Positions 30,828 through 39,613 of a DNA stretch of 56,420 nucleotides are shown one piece after another. The first letter of the stretch is position 1, and every line of letters begins with the position of its first letter. A program made the translations under genes and the position numbers. The notes beneath the pieces were generated by a model. That model worked only from the letters and a program-made list of their open reading frames with translations. It was not told where the DNA came from and ran no database searches. Source of the stretch: Streptomyces purpureus (GTDB taxonomy: Bacteria; Actinomycetota; Actinomycetes; Streptomycetales; Streptomycetaceae); contig NZ_BMQQ01000013.1 in assembly GCF_014648195.1 (NCBI RefSeq), positions 1,454 through 57,873 on the forward strand, in the 5' to 3' direction.

Positions 30828-32111
30828 CTACTGCTGGTTGACGCGCTCGGTGATGACCTTGTCGGCGGCCTCGCCGGCCTTCTTCGGGTCCTCCCCCTTC
30901 AGGACCTTGGTCATGTAGTCCTTGATCGGGTTGGGGGCGGTCTCGACGTTCGCCCAGCCCGGGGTGACCGGAGTGATCTTGCCGACGGAGGAGGCCTTGG
31001 CCATTGCCTCGGCGAAGGAGCCCGCGGCGGGCTTGAACTGCGCGGCGTCGGTGTTCGGGAGCAGACCGCCCTCGGTGGCCTTGGCGTACGCCGTCATCTG
31101 CTGCTTGCCGGCGGCAAGGGCCAGCCACTCCTTGGCGAGGTCCTTGTTCTTGGAGCGCTCGGCGATGGCGAGGTTGGAGCCGCCGAAGAAGACGGAGCCG
31201 GGCTTGTCGGCGGTCTTGCCCGGGATCGGGAAGTAGCCGAAGTCGGCGGTCTTGCCTGCCTTCTTCATGGCGTCGATCGCGCCGCCGGCCTCCCAGCCGA
31301 GACCGACCCAGGACGCCACGCCGCCCTTGGGGACGATGTCGGTGGACTGCTGCGGGGTGGCCTCGTCCTTGTCCTTCGGAGCGGTCGAGTAGGACTGCAG
31401 CTCCTTGTAGAAGTTCATCGCGGCCGCGGCCTGGGGGGAGGACAGGTTGCCCTTCCACTTGTCGCCGTCCTTGACGGCGAGGTCGCTGCCCTCGTCCCAG
31501 ACGAAGCCGGCGTAGACGTACCAGCTCTGACCGGGCAGGTAGATCGGCTGGGTCTTCGGGTCCGAGGCCTTGAGCTTCTTGAGGCCGTCGATCCACTCCT
31601 GGCGGGTCTTGGGCGGCGTGACACCGGCCTTCTTGAAGGCGGTCTTGTCGTAGACGACGACACGGCTGGCGGCGTACCAGGGGGCGGAGTAGAGCTTGCC
31701 GTCCAGCTCGTTGGAGGCGAGCATGCCCTTGTTCCAGCCGTCGTGGCCGAGCTTGGCCTTGTCGCCGGTGAGGTCGGCGAGGCCGCCGGTGGCGGCGTAG
31801 CCCGCGGTCTGGGTGTTGCCGAGCTCAAGGACGTCCGGCGGGGTGTCCTCGGAGAGGGCCGTGGTGACCCGCTCCTGGATGCCGTTCCACTGCTGCTTCT
31901 CGACCTTGACCTTGACGCCCTTGTGCTTGGCCTCGAACTCCTTGTTGACCTCGGCCATCCACGCGTCCGGGGCCGAGCCGTCCATGACCCAGACGGTCAG
32001 GGTCTTGTTGCCCGACGCGTCCGTCCCGCCCTTGCCGTCCTCGGAGCCGCACGCGGCAATGCCGACCATCATGCCCGCGACGCCGATCGCCGCGATGAGC
32101 TTGCGCTTCAC
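30828..32111 (-). CDS. dasA: Chitobiose-binding lipoprotein DasA
   Basis: A 427-aa solute-binding lipoprotein. Signal with lipobox GIAAC (C21 is lipidated), then a mature family 1 sugar-binding protein (NKTLTVWVMDGSAPDAWMAE, VWDEGSDLAVKDG, SWVGLGWEAGGAIDAMKKAG). It captures N,N'-diacetylchitobiose outside the membrane for DasBC. The upstream region shared with dasR has two dre-like sites, so repression by DasR and induction by glucosamine-6-phosphate follows from established work in S. coelicolor. Confidence 0.94.
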   Translation of the reverse strand: MKRKLIAAIGVAGMMVGIAACGSEDGKGGTDASGNKTLTVWVMDGSAPDAWMAEVNKEFEAKHKGVKVKVEKQQWNGIQERVTTALSEDTPPDVLELGNTQTAGYAATGGLADLTGDKAKLGHDGWNKGMLASNELDGKLYSAPWYAASRVVVYDKTAFKKAGVTPPKTRQEWIDGLKKLKASDPKTQPIYLPGQSWYVYAGFVWDEGSDLAVKDGDKWKGNLSSPQAAAAMNFYKELQSYSTAPKDKDEATPQQSTDIVPKGGVASWVGLGWEAGGAIDAMKKAGKTADFGYFPIPGKTADKPGSVFFGGSNLAIAERSKNKDLAKEWLALAAGKQQMTAYAKATEGGLLPNTDAAQFKPAAGSFAEAMAKASSVGKITPVTPGWANVETAPNPIKDYMTKVLKGEDPKKAGEAADKVITERVNQQ

Positions 32112-32200
32112 GCCACCCTCCTCAGGGATGCCTGCAACCCCTGCCCACCGCGCGAAGTCATACGCCTCGTCATGCTCGTTGGGGCTGGGACCTGGTCTTT

Positions 32201-32216
32201 AATGGTTTAGACCAGT
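32201..32216. promoter_or_regulatory. dre site 1, dasA-dasR intergenic
   Basis: AATGGTTTAGACCAGT differs from the dre consensus at very few positions. It lies 90 bp upstream of dasA and 146 bp upstream of dasR. A second partial half-site (CTGGTCTTTA) abuts it at 32192. Confidence 0.85.
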
Positions 32217-32224
32217 ACCGGGAG

Positions 32225-32240
32225 CTTGGCCTAGACCTTT
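32225..32240. promoter_or_regulatory. dre site 2, dasA-dasR intergenic
   Basis: CTTGGCCTAGACCTTT keeps the GG-CTAGACC core, 8 bp from site 1. Probably weaker. Confidence 0.65.
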
Positions 32241-32361
32241 AGGGGTGTCAAGGGTGTATAAGAAGGGCAGTCGCGTCCGTTATCGGACCGACACCTGAGG
32301 AGGGGCGACGACCTGTGACCGGTCCGTGCCACCATGTGAGCCGCAGCAGACGGAGGAGCCG

Positions 32362-33162
32362 GTGACGGCAACAGCACAGGAGTCGGGAAGGCAGGCCATG
32401 GCCACGGACGGGGGCAGTACGGACAACGAGGGCGGGGCCACCACCCGTACCGCGCGCGTGCCGAAGTACTACCGGCTCAAGAGGCATTTGCTCGACATGA
32501 CGGAGACGCTCCCGCCCGGCACCCCGGTGCCACCGGAGCGCACCCTCGCGGCCGAGTTCGACACCTCGCGCACCACCGTGCGCCAGGCCCTCCAGGAGCT
32601 GGTCGTCGAGGGCCGCCTGGAGCGCATCCAGGGCAAGGGCACGTTCGTCGCCAAGCCGAAGGTCTCCCAGGCGCTCCAGCTCACCTCGTACACCGAGGAC
32701 ATGCGGGCCCAGGGCCTGGAACCGACCTCCCAGCTGCTGGACATCGGGTACGTCACGGCCGACGACACGCTCGCCGGGCTGCTCGACATCAGCGCGGGCG
32801 GGCGGGTGCTGCGCATCGAGCGGCTGCGGCTCGCCAGCGGCGAACCGATGGCGATCGAGACGACCCATCTGTCCGCCAAGCGCTTCCCGGCCCTGCGCCG
32901 GTCGCTGGTGAAGTACACCTCTCTCTACACCGCGCTGGCGGAGGTGTACGACGTCCGCCTCGCCGAGGCCGAGGAGACGATCGAGACCTCGCTCGCCACC
33001 CCGCGCGAGGCGGGTCTGCTCGGCACGGACGTCGGCCTGCCGATGCTGATGCTCTCCCGCCATTCGCGGGACGAGAACGGCGAGCCGGTGGAGTGGGTGC
33101 GCTCGGTCTACCGCGGCGACCGCTACAAGTTCGTGGCCCGCCTGCAGCGGCCGAACGGCTGA
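32362..33162 (+). CDS. dasR: GntR/HutC-family regulator DasR
   Basis: A 266-aa protein. GTG 32362 is preceded by GGAGG at 5 nt; upstream extension rejected. An internal ATG would give a length closer to the S. coelicolor protein (254 aa). Winged helix-turn-helix at about residues 32-100 (PERTLAAEFDTSRTTVRQAL, LERIQGKGTFVAKPKV), then a UTRA effector domain (SLYTALAEVYDVRLAEAEET). DasR represses GlcNAc and chitin genes and links nutrient state to development and antibiotics; glucosamine-6-phosphate relieves binding. Divergent from dasA, terminated by a 13-bp hairpin. Confidence 0.95.
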   Translation: MTATAQESGRQAMATDGGSTDNEGGATTRTARVPKYYRLKRHLLDMTETLPPGTPVPPERTLAAEFDTSRTTVRQALQELVVEGRLERIQGKGTFVAKPKVSQALQLTSYTEDMRAQGLEPTSQLLDIGYVTADDTLAGLLDISAGGRVLRIERLRLASGEPMAIETTHLSAKRFPALRRSLVKYTSLYTALAEVYDVRLAEAEETIETSLATPREAGLLGTDVGLPMLMLSRHSRDENGEPVEWVRSVYRGDRYKFVARLQRPNG

Positions 33163-33198
33163 CCCGAACGGCTGAGAAAAGCCTGGTAATTCGGTGAA

Positions 33199-33239
33199 CC
33201 GGTGCCCCGGCACATCCGTGAGGATGGCCGGGGCACCGG
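33199..33239 (+). terminator. Terminator after dasR
   Basis: A 13-bp perfect stem (33199-33211 with 33227-33239) with a 15-nt loop, 37 bp past the dasR stop. Confidence 0.8.
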
Positions 33240-33366
33240 CATGTCCAGGCGTCGGCGGCCGATCGACACCCGTCCGTTATTCGGACGGGGGTTCCATAGA
33301 CCGAAACAGTCCCCTAGATTTCCTGCGCATTACGCAGGTGATCAGTGGAGGGGACGGTATCGCCGT

Positions 33367-33621
33367 ATGTCGGAAGAGACGCAAGCAAAACCGCCGACCA
33401 TCACGCCTTTGCGCGTCGTGGTGGCGCTCTGCCTCATCGCACCGTTCGTGGCCATGCTCTGGGTGAGCTCCTACGCGAAGACCGAGCCGGCCTTCATCGG
33501 CATGCCGTTCTTCTACTGGTACCAGATGGCCTGGGTCCTGATCTCGACCGCGCTGACGATGGTCGCGTACAAGCTGTGGCAGCGTGACCAGCGCGCCCGC
33601 AAGGAAGGTGCGTCGAAGTGA
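33367..33621 (+). CDS. DUF3311 small membrane protein
   Basis: An 84-aa protein with two membrane segments at about residues 16-36 and 46-68 (VVVALCLIAPFVAML, FFYWYQMAWVLISTALTMVA) and a basic tail. ATG 33367. The stop overlaps the GTG of the symporter gene by 4 bp (GTGA). DUF3311 proteins regularly precede sodium-solute symporters such as MctP and are thought to be small partner subunits. Confidence 0.88.
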   Translation: MSEETQAKPPTITPLRVVVALCLIAPFVAMLWVSSYAKTEPAFIGMPFFYWYQMAWVLISTALTMVAYKLWQRDQRARKEGASK

Positions 33622-35246
33622 AGGACGGCGTGAACGGCGTCGCACTCGCCGTCTTCATCTTCTTCTTCCTGGCCGTCACGGTCATGGGATTCCTCGCCTC
33701 GCGCTGGCGCCGGGCGGAGAACGAGAACAGCCTCGACGAATGGGGCCTCGGCGGCCGCTCGTTCGGCACCTGGGTGACCTGGTTCCTGCTCGGCGGCGAC
33801 CTCTACACCGCGTACACCTTCGTCGCCGTCCCGGCGGCGATCTACGCGGCGGGCGCGGCGGGCTTCTTCGCCGTCCCGTACACGATCCTGGTGTACCCGC
33901 TGATCTTCACCTTCCTGCCCCGGCTCTGGTCGGTGTCGCACAAGCACGGGTACGTCACCACCTCCGACTTCGTCCGCGGCCGCTTCGGCTCCAAGGGCCT
34001 GTCGCTGGCGGTCGCCCTCACCGGCCTCCTCGCCACCATGCCGTACATCGCCCTCCAGCTCGTCGGCATCCAGGCCGTCCTGGACGTGATGGGCGTGGGC
34101 GGCGGCGAGACCACGCACTGGTTCATCAAGGACCTGCCGCTGCTGATCGCCTTCGGTGTGCTCGCGGCCTACACCTACTCCTCCGGCCTGCGGGCCCCCG
34201 CGCTGATCGCCTTCGTCAAGGACACGCTGATCTACATCGTCATCGCGGTGGCGATCATCTACATCCCGATCAAGCTCGGCGGCTTCGACGAGATCTTCGC
34301 CAAGGCAGGTGAGGCGTACGCGCAGATCAACCCGGCGACCGACAAGCCGCGCGGGTCGCTCGTGCCCGGGGAGATGGGCCAGTGGGGCTACGCCACCCTG
34401 GCGCTGGGCTCCGCGCTCGCCCTCTTCATGTACCCGCACTCGATCACGGCGACGCTCTCCTCGCGCAGCCGTGACGTCATCCGCCGCAACACCACGATCC
34501 TGCCGCTCTACTCGCTGATGCTGGGGCTGCTGGCGCTGCTCGGCTTCATGGCGATCGCCGCGGGTGTGAAGGTGAAGAACGGTCAGCTGGCCATCCCGCA
34601 GCTCTTCGAGAACATGTTCCCGGACTGGTTCGCGGGTGTCGCCTTCGCCGCCATCGGCATCGGCGCGCTGGTCCCGGCGGCGATCATGTCGATCGCGGCC
34701 GCGAACCTCTTCACCCGCAACATCTACAAGGACTTCATCAAGCCGGACGCGACGCCCGAGCAGGAGACCCGGGTCTCCAAGCTGGTGTCGCTGCTGGTGA
34801 AGGTGGGCGCGCTGGCCTTCGTCCTCACCATGGACAAGACCGTCGCCATCAACTTCCAGCTCCTCGGCGGCATCTGGATCCTGCAGACCTTCCCCGCGCT
34901 GGTGGGCGGCCTGTTCACCCGCTGGTGCCACCGCTGGGCGCTGCTGGCCGGCTGGGCGGTCGGCATGGTCTACGGCACCGCGGCGGCGTACGGGGTCGCG
35001 AGCCCGACGCAGAAGCACTTCGGCGGCTCGTCGGCCGAGATCCCCGGCATCGGCGAGATCGGCTACATCGGTCTGACCGCCTTCGTCCTGAACGTCATCG
35101 TGACGGTCGTGCTCACCTTCGTGCTGCGGGCGGCCAAGGCGCCCGAGGGCGTCGACGAGACCTCCCCGTCCGACTACACGGCGGACGCGGGCGACCCGGG
35201 CGTGAAGACGGAGCTGCCGCCGGCGACGGCCGGCTCGGCGCACTGA
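33618..35246 (+). CDS. Sodium:solute symporter (SSS family, MctP-like)
   Basis: A 542-aa protein. About 13 hydrophobic segments in the LeuT-like SSS fold; recognisable parts are DEWGLGGRSFGTWVTWFLLG, TYSSGLRAPALIAFVKDTLI, MYPHSITATLSSRSRDVIRR and ALVPAAIMSIAAANLFTRNI. Couples Na+ entry to uptake of a small substrate. Closest character is the monocarboxylate (lactate, pyruvate, acetate) permease MctP because of the DUF3311 partner; substrate remains inferred. Translationally coupled to the DUF3311 gene. A 20-bp-stem terminator follows. Confidence 0.9.
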   Translation: MKDGVNGVALAVFIFFFLAVTVMGFLASRWRRAENENSLDEWGLGGRSFGTWVTWFLLGGDLYTAYTFVAVPAAIYAAGAAGFFAVPYTILVYPLIFTFLPRLWSVSHKHGYVTTSDFVRGRFGSKGLSLAVALTGLLATMPYIALQLVGIQAVLDVMGVGGGETTHWFIKDLPLLIAFGVLAAYTYSSGLRAPALIAFVKDTLIYIVIAVAIIYIPIKLGGFDEIFAKAGEAYAQINPATDKPRGSLVPGEMGQWGYATLALGSALALFMYPHSITATLSSRSRDVIRRNTTILPLYSLMLGLLALLGFMAIAAGVKVKNGQLAIPQLFENMFPDWFAGVAFAAIGIGALVPAAIMSIAAANLFTRNIYKDFIKPDATPEQETRVSKLVSLLVKVGALAFVLTMDKTVAINFQLLGGIWILQTFPALVGGLFTRWCHRWALLAGWAVGMVYGTAAAYGVASPTQKHFGGSSAEIPGIGEIGYIGLTAFVLNVIVTVVLTFVLRAAKAPEGVDETSPSDYTADAGDPGVKTELPPATAGSAH

Positions 35247-35259
35247 CGTCCCGGCCTTC

Positions 35260-35303
35260 CGAGGGCCGCCGGGTGTTCCTCACGGAACGCCCGGCGGCCC
35301 TCG
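35260..35303 (+). terminator. Terminator after the symporter
   Basis: A 20-bp stem with one G-T pair (35260-35279 with 35284-35303) and a 4-nt loop, 14 bp past the symporter stop. Confidence 0.9.
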
Positions 35304-35361
35304 TCGCGTGTGCGCGGCAATTCGGTGGGCGCCGGCGGCCCCGCCGGGTCACACTCACGCC

Positions 35362-35865
35362 ATGGACATAGCCATTCGTACGGCACTGCCGGCCGAGTAC
35401 GAGGCGCTCGGCGAACTCACCGCCCAGGCCTACCTGGACGACGGCCACCTCGATCTCAACGAGGACGACGACTACCTGAACGTCCTGCGGGACGTGGCGC
35501 GCCGGGCCGCCGAGGCGGAGGTGCTGGTCGCCGTGGACCCCCGGGGACACCTCCTCGGCGGCGTGACCTTCGTCGCTTCAGGGGCGCGGCCGTGGGCCGA
35601 TGTCGCCCGGGCGGACGAGGCCGAGTTCCGGATGCTGGCGGTCTCCAGGGAGGCGCGGGGACGGGGAGCGGGCGAGGCGCTCGTACGGGCCTGTGTGGAG
35701 CGGGCGCGGGCCACGGAGGGGTGCGTACGGATGATGCTGTCGACCCAGCCGTCGATGCGGTCGGCGCACCGGATCTACGAGCGGATGGGGTTCGTACGGA
35801 CCCCGGAGCGGGACTGGGAGCCTTTTCCCGGTCTCAGGCTGCTCACCTACGGGTTGGAGCTCTGA
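35362..35865 (+). CDS. GNAT N-acetyltransferase
   Basis: A 167-aa single GNAT domain: FRMLAVSREARGRGAGEALV is the beta4-helix3 acetyl-CoA loop (R-G-x-G-A), followed by AHRIYERMGFVRTPERD. ATG 35362 without a Shine-Dalgarno, possibly leaderless. Acceptor substrate unknown. A monocistronic unit between two strong terminators. Confidence 0.88.
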   Translation: MDIAIRTALPAEYEALGELTAQAYLDDGHLDLNEDDDYLNVLRDVARRAAEAEVLVAVDPRGHLLGGVTFVASGARPWADVARADEAEFRMLAVSREARGRGAGEALVRACVERARATEGCVRMMLSTQPSMRSAHRIYERMGFVRTPERDWEPFPGLRLLTYGLEL

Positions 35866-35891
35866 CGAGGAGTCCGGACACTCGACACACA

Positions 35892-35929
35892 ACATGTGGG
35901 GGGTGCCGCATCCGGCGCCCCCCACATGT
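35892..35929. terminator. Terminator between GNAT gene and riboswitch
   Basis: A 12-bp outer stem (35892-35903 with 35918-35929) and an inner GCCG/CGGC extension. It isolates the cobalamin riboswitch transcript from the GNAT transcript. Confidence 0.85.
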
Positions 35930-35941
35930 ATGCTCATCCTC

Positions 35942-36041
35942 GCTGTCGTCGCAGGGGAATCCGGTGGAAATCCGGAACTGTCCCGCAACGGTGTGTTTGG
36001 TGTACTTGTGCACCCGATGAGTCCGAGGACCTGCCGACAGC
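35942..36041 (+). ncRNA. Cobalamin (AdoCbl) riboswitch of nrdAB
   Basis: The leader has the conserved elements of the B12 class: P1 arms GCTGTCG (35942-35948) and CCTGCCGACAGC (36030-36041), the core AGGGGAATCCGGTG followed by GAAATCCGG and ACTGTCCCGCAACGG, and the B12 box GTCCGAGGACCTGCCG. The nrdA start is 145 bp downstream. In S. coelicolor a B12 riboswitch turns off the class Ia reductase operon when coenzyme B12 is available, leaving DNA precursor synthesis to B12-dependent NrdJ. The same logic is expected here. Confidence 0.95.
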
Positions 36042-36185
36042 GCGCCCGGTCCGTCCGTTCCGGGTGATGACGTCCGGGCCTCGCGGAATGGGCCGGTGGA
36101 CGCCGCGCATCCGCCGTCACCGGTGTCTGCCCGCGCGCCCCGACTCCTGCCGCCGGCCCCGAGCCGAGCGAGGGAGAGCCCCCAC

Positions 36186-38546
36186 GTGACCATCGCGCCC
36201 GCCGATCCGGCCTCAGCGATTGAGAACGACGGACCCGGGACCGTACTCCTGCGGACCCTGACCGACCTCACCGCCGATCTGCCCGACACCGACCCGGGAC
36301 GGGTGGCGGCCGCCGCACTGCGCGGCCGGCACGCCGGTTCGGACGAGGCGGAGCTGCGGGAGCTGGCCACCGAGGCGGCCGCCGGGCTGATCTCCGAGGA
36401 CCCCGCCTACTCCCGGCTCGCCGCCCGGCTGCTCACCCGCACCATCGCCGACGAGGCGGCCGGCCAGGGCGCCGTGTCGTTCTCGGCGTCGGTCGCGGTC
36501 GGCCACCGGGAGGGCCTGATCGCGGACCGTACGGCCGACTTCGTGGCGCTGCACGCGGCCCGGATGGACGCGCTGATCGACCTCGACGCCGACGACCGCT
36601 TCGGCTACTTCGGCCTGCGCACGCTCTACTCGCGCTATCTGCTGCGCCACCCCCTGACCCGCAAGGTGATCGAGACCCCGCAGCACTTCATGCTGCGCGT
36701 GGCCGCCGGTCTCGCCGAGGACGACTCCGAGCGCGCCCTGGACGAGGTCGCCGCGCTTTACCGGCTGATGAGCCGGCTGGACTACCTGCCCTCCTCCCCC
36801 ACGCTCTTCAACTCCGGCACCCGCCACCCGCAGATGTCCTCCTGCTATCTGCTGGACTCGCCGCTGGACGAGCTGGACTCGATCTACGACCGCTACCACC
36901 AGGTCGCGCGTCTTTCGAAGCACGCGGGCGGCATCGGCCTGTCGTACTCCCGTATCCGCGCCCGCGGTTCGCTGATCCGCGGCACCAACGGCCACTCCAA
37001 CGGCATCGTGCCGTTCCTGAAGACGCTGGACGCCTCCGTCGCCGCGGTGAACCAGGGCGGCCGCCGCAAGGGCGCGGCCGCGGTCTACCTGGAGACCTGG
37101 CACGCGGACATCGAGGAGTTCCTGGAGCTGCGCGACAACACCGGTGAGGACGCCCGGCGTACGCACAACCTGAACCTCGCGCACTGGGTCCCGGACGAGT
37201 TCATGCGCCGGGTCGGCGCGGACGGCGAGTGGTCGCTGTTCTCCCCGGCGGACGTGCCGGAGCTGGTGGACCTGTACGGCGAGGAGTTCGACGAGGCCTA
37301 CCGCAAGGCCGAGGCGGCGGGCCTGGCCAAGAAGACCATGCCGGCCCGCGACCTGTACGGCCGCATGATGCGTACGCTCGCGCAGACCGGCCAGGGCTGG
37401 ATGACGTTCAAGGACGCCTCCAACCGGACCGCGAACCAGACGGCCCTGCCGGGCACGGTGGTGCACTCCTCGAACCTCTGCACCGAGATCATCGAGGTCA
37501 CCAACGACGACGAGACCGCGGTCTGCAACCTCGGCTCGGTCAACCTGGGCGCGTTCGTGCTGCCCGGGACGGGCGAGCTGGACTGGGAGCGCCTGGACGA
37601 GACGGTCCGTACGGCCGTGACGTTCCTCGACCGGGTCGTGGACATCAACTTCTACCCGACCGAGCAGGCGGGCCGGTCCAACGCCAAGTGGCGCCCGGTG
37701 GGCCTGGGCGCGATGGGCCTCCAGGACGTCTTCTTCAAGCTGCGGATGCCCTTCGACTCCGCCGAGGCGAAGGCGCTGTCCACGAAGATCGCCGAGCGGA
37801 TCATGCTGGCGGCGTACGAGGCCTCGGCCGACCTCGCCGAGCGCAACGGCCCGGTCCCGGCCTGGGCCGAGACCCGTACCGCCCAGGGCGTGCTCCACCC
37901 CGACCACTACGGCGTGGAGAAGGCCTGGCCGGAGCGGTGGGAGGCGCTGCGGGCGCGGATCGCGAAGACCGGTATGCGCAACTCGCTGCTGCTCGCCATC
38001 GCGCCGACGGCGACGATCGCCTCGATCGCCGGTGTGTACGAGTGCATCGAGCCGCAGGTCTCCAACCTGTTCAAGCGCGAGACGCTCTCGGGCGAGTTCC
38101 TCCAGGTCAACTCCTACCTGGTGGAGGAGCTGAAGGAGCTCGGCGTGTGGGACGCGCAGACCCGTGAGGCGCTGCGCGAGGCCAACGGCTCGGTGGCGGG
38201 CTTCACCTGGGTGCCGGCCGAGGTGCGCGAGCTGTACCGCACGGCGTGGGAGATCCCGCAGCGCGGTCTGATCGACATGGCGGCGGCCCGTACCCCGTTC
38301 CTGGACCAGTCGCAGTCGCTGAACCTGTTCATGGAGACGCCGACGATCGGCAAACTGTCGTCGATGTACGCGTACGCCTGGAAGCAGGGACTGAAGACCA
38401 CGTACTACCTGCGCTCCCGCCCGGCGACGAAGATCGCCCGCGCGGCCCGGGCCGCCACCACCGTCCCCGCCCAGCAGACGGCCGCCGACGCCGACGCGAT
38501 CGCCTGCTCCCTTGAGAACCCCGAGTCCTGCGAAGCCTGCCAGTAA
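36186..38546 (+). CDS. nrdA: Class Ia ribonucleoside-diphosphate reductase, alpha subunit
   Basis: A 786-aa protein. GTG 36186 with AGGGAG upstream. Ten-stranded barrel with the active-site SNLCTEI (N, C432, E), VCNLGSVNLGAFV, and the radical-transfer end NSLLLAIAPTATIASIAGVY. The C-terminus CEACQ carries the CxxC pair (C782, C785) reduced by thioredoxin or NrdH. The N-terminal 90 residues look like a short or degenerate ATP-cone region. Reduces ribonucleotides to deoxyribonucleotides aerobically with the NrdB radical. Controlled by the upstream cobalamin riboswitch; nrdB follows 56 bp downstream. Confidence 0.95.
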   Translation: MTIAPADPASAIENDGPGTVLLRTLTDLTADLPDTDPGRVAAAALRGRHAGSDEAELRELATEAAAGLISEDPAYSRLAARLLTRTIADEAAGQGAVSFSASVAVGHREGLIADRTADFVALHAARMDALIDLDADDRFGYFGLRTLYSRYLLRHPLTRKVIETPQHFMLRVAAGLAEDDSERALDEVAALYRLMSRLDYLPSSPTLFNSGTRHPQMSSCYLLDSPLDELDSIYDRYHQVARLSKHAGGIGLSYSRIRARGSLIRGTNGHSNGIVPFLKTLDASVAAVNQGGRRKGAAAVYLETWHADIEEFLELRDNTGEDARRTHNLNLAHWVPDEFMRRVGADGEWSLFSPADVPELVDLYGEEFDEAYRKAEAAGLAKKTMPARDLYGRMMRTLAQTGQGWMTFKDASNRTANQTALPGTVVHSSNLCTEIIEVTNDDETAVCNLGSVNLGAFVLPGTGELDWERLDETVRTAVTFLDRVVDINFYPTEQAGRSNAKWRPVGLGAMGLQDVFFKLRMPFDSAEAKALSTKIAERIMLAAYEASADLAERNGPVPAWAETRTAQGVLHPDHYGVEKAWPERWEALRARIAKTGMRNSLLLAIAPTATIASIAGVYECIEPQVSNLFKRETLSGEFLQVNSYLVEELKELGVWDAQTREALREANGSVAGFTWVPAEVRELYRTAWEIPQRGLIDMAAARTPFLDQSQSLNLFMETPTIGKLSSMYAYAWKQGLKTTYYLRSRPATKIARAARAATTVPAQQTAADADAIACSLENPESCEACQ

Positions 38547-38575
38547 TTCCCTCCCGCCACCCGACCACCACCCCT

Positions 38576-38602
38576 GGAGGACGGCGCTTCGCGCCGGCTG
38601 TT
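38576..38602 (+). promoter_or_regulatory. nrdB ribosome binding site split by a hairpin
   Basis: GGAGG (38576-38580) is 22 nt before the nrdB ATG, too far for normal initiation. A perfect 6-bp hairpin CGGCGC-TTC-GCGCCG (38582-38596) sits between. If folded, it leaves 7 nt between Shine-Dalgarno and start, the ideal distance. Confidence 0.6.
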
Positions 38603-39610
38603 ATGACTGACAAGAACCTGCTCGATCCGGGCTTCGAGCTGACTCTCCGTCCGATGCGCTACCCGGACTTCTACGAGCGCTACCGGGACGCCATCAAGAA
38701 CACGTGGACCGTGGAGGAGGTCGACCTCCACTCCGACGTGGCCGACCTCGCCAAGCTCAGCCCGGGTGAGCAGCACATGATCGGCCGTCTGGTGGCGTTC
38801 TTCGCGACCGGCGACTCGATCGTGGCGAACAACCTCGTGCTGACGCTGTACAAGCACATCAACTCCCCGGAGGCGCGGCTGTATCTGTCGCGTCAGCTCT
38901 TCGAGGAGGCCGTGCACGTCCAGTTCTATCTGACGCTGCTCGACACCTACCTGCCCGACCCGGACGACCGCGCCGCCGCGTTCGCCGCCGTCGAGAACAT
39001 CCCCTCGATCCGCGAGAAGGCGCAGTTCTGCTTCAAGTGGATGGACTCGGTCGAGAAGATCGACCGCCTGGAGACCCAGGCCGACCGCCGCCGCTTCCTG
39101 CTGAACCTGATCTGCTTCGCGGCGTGCATCGAGGGCCTGTTCTTCTACGGCGCGTTCGCCTACGTGTACTGGTTCCGGTCCCGGGGCCTGCTGCACGGTC
39201 TGGCGACCGGCACCAACTGGGTGTTCAGGGACGAGACGATGCACATGAACTTCGCGTTCGAGGTCGTCGACACCGTCCGCAAGGAGGAGCCGGAGCTCTT
39301 CGACGACACGCTCCAGCAGCAGGTCACGGACATGCTGAAGGAGGCCGTGGAGGCGGAGCTGCAGTTCGGCCGCGACCTGTGCGGCGACGGTCTGCCGGGC
39401 ATGAACACCGAGTCGATGCGTGAGTACCTCCAGTGCGTCGCCGACCAGCGGCTCCAGCGGCTGGGCTTCGCGCCGGTGTACGGCTCGGAGAACCCGTTCG
39501 CGTTCATGGAGCTCCAGGGCGTCCAGGAGCTGACGAACTTCTTCGAGCGCCGGCCGTCGGCCTACCAGGTCGCGGTCGAGGGCACCGTGGATCTGGACGA
39601 GGACTTCTAG
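38603..39610 (+). CDS. nrdB: Class Ia ribonucleoside-diphosphate reductase, beta subunit
   Basis: A 335-aa protein. Ferritin-like radical subunit. Metal ligands and radical tyrosine align with E. coli R2: D71 in ATGDSIV, E102 and H105 in LFEEAVHVQFY with Y109 as the radical position (same E to Tyr spacing of 7), and a later FRDETMHMNF with the second Glu/His ligands. Partner of NrdA. The TAG stop lies inside the 10-bp target duplication of the following insertion sequence, so the coding end is unchanged but the native 3' end is displaced. Confidence 0.95.
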   Translation: MTDKNLLDPGFELTLRPMRYPDFYERYRDAIKNTWTVEEVDLHSDVADLAKLSPGEQHMIGRLVAFFATGDSIVANNLVLTLYKHINSPEARLYLSRQLFEEAVHVQFYLTLLDTYLPDPDDRAAAFAAVENIPSIREKAQFCFKWMDSVEKIDRLETQADRRRFLLNLICFAACIEGLFFYGAFAYVYWFRSRGLLHGLATGTNWVFRDETMHMNFAFEVVDTVRKEEPELFDDTLQQQVTDMLKEAVEAELQFGRDLCGDGLPGMNTESMREYLQCVADQRLQRLGFAPVYGSENPFAFMELQGVQELTNFFERRPSAYQVAVEGTVDLDEDF

Positions 39611-39613
39611 GTC
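39604..39613. repeat. Target site duplication, left copy
   Basis: CTTCTAGGTC, identical to 41114-41123, directly abutting the left end of the insertion sequence and containing the nrdB TAG stop. Confidence 0.9.

Noticed and set aside
33513..35243. Minus-strand frame of 576 codons
   Set aside because: Antisense to the DUF3311/symporter pair; composition is Arg/Asp/Glu/Gln repeat-like, typical of a shadow frame.
36213..37907. Minus-strand frame of 564 codons
   Set aside because: Lies fully antisense to nrdA, whose domains and motifs are unambiguous.
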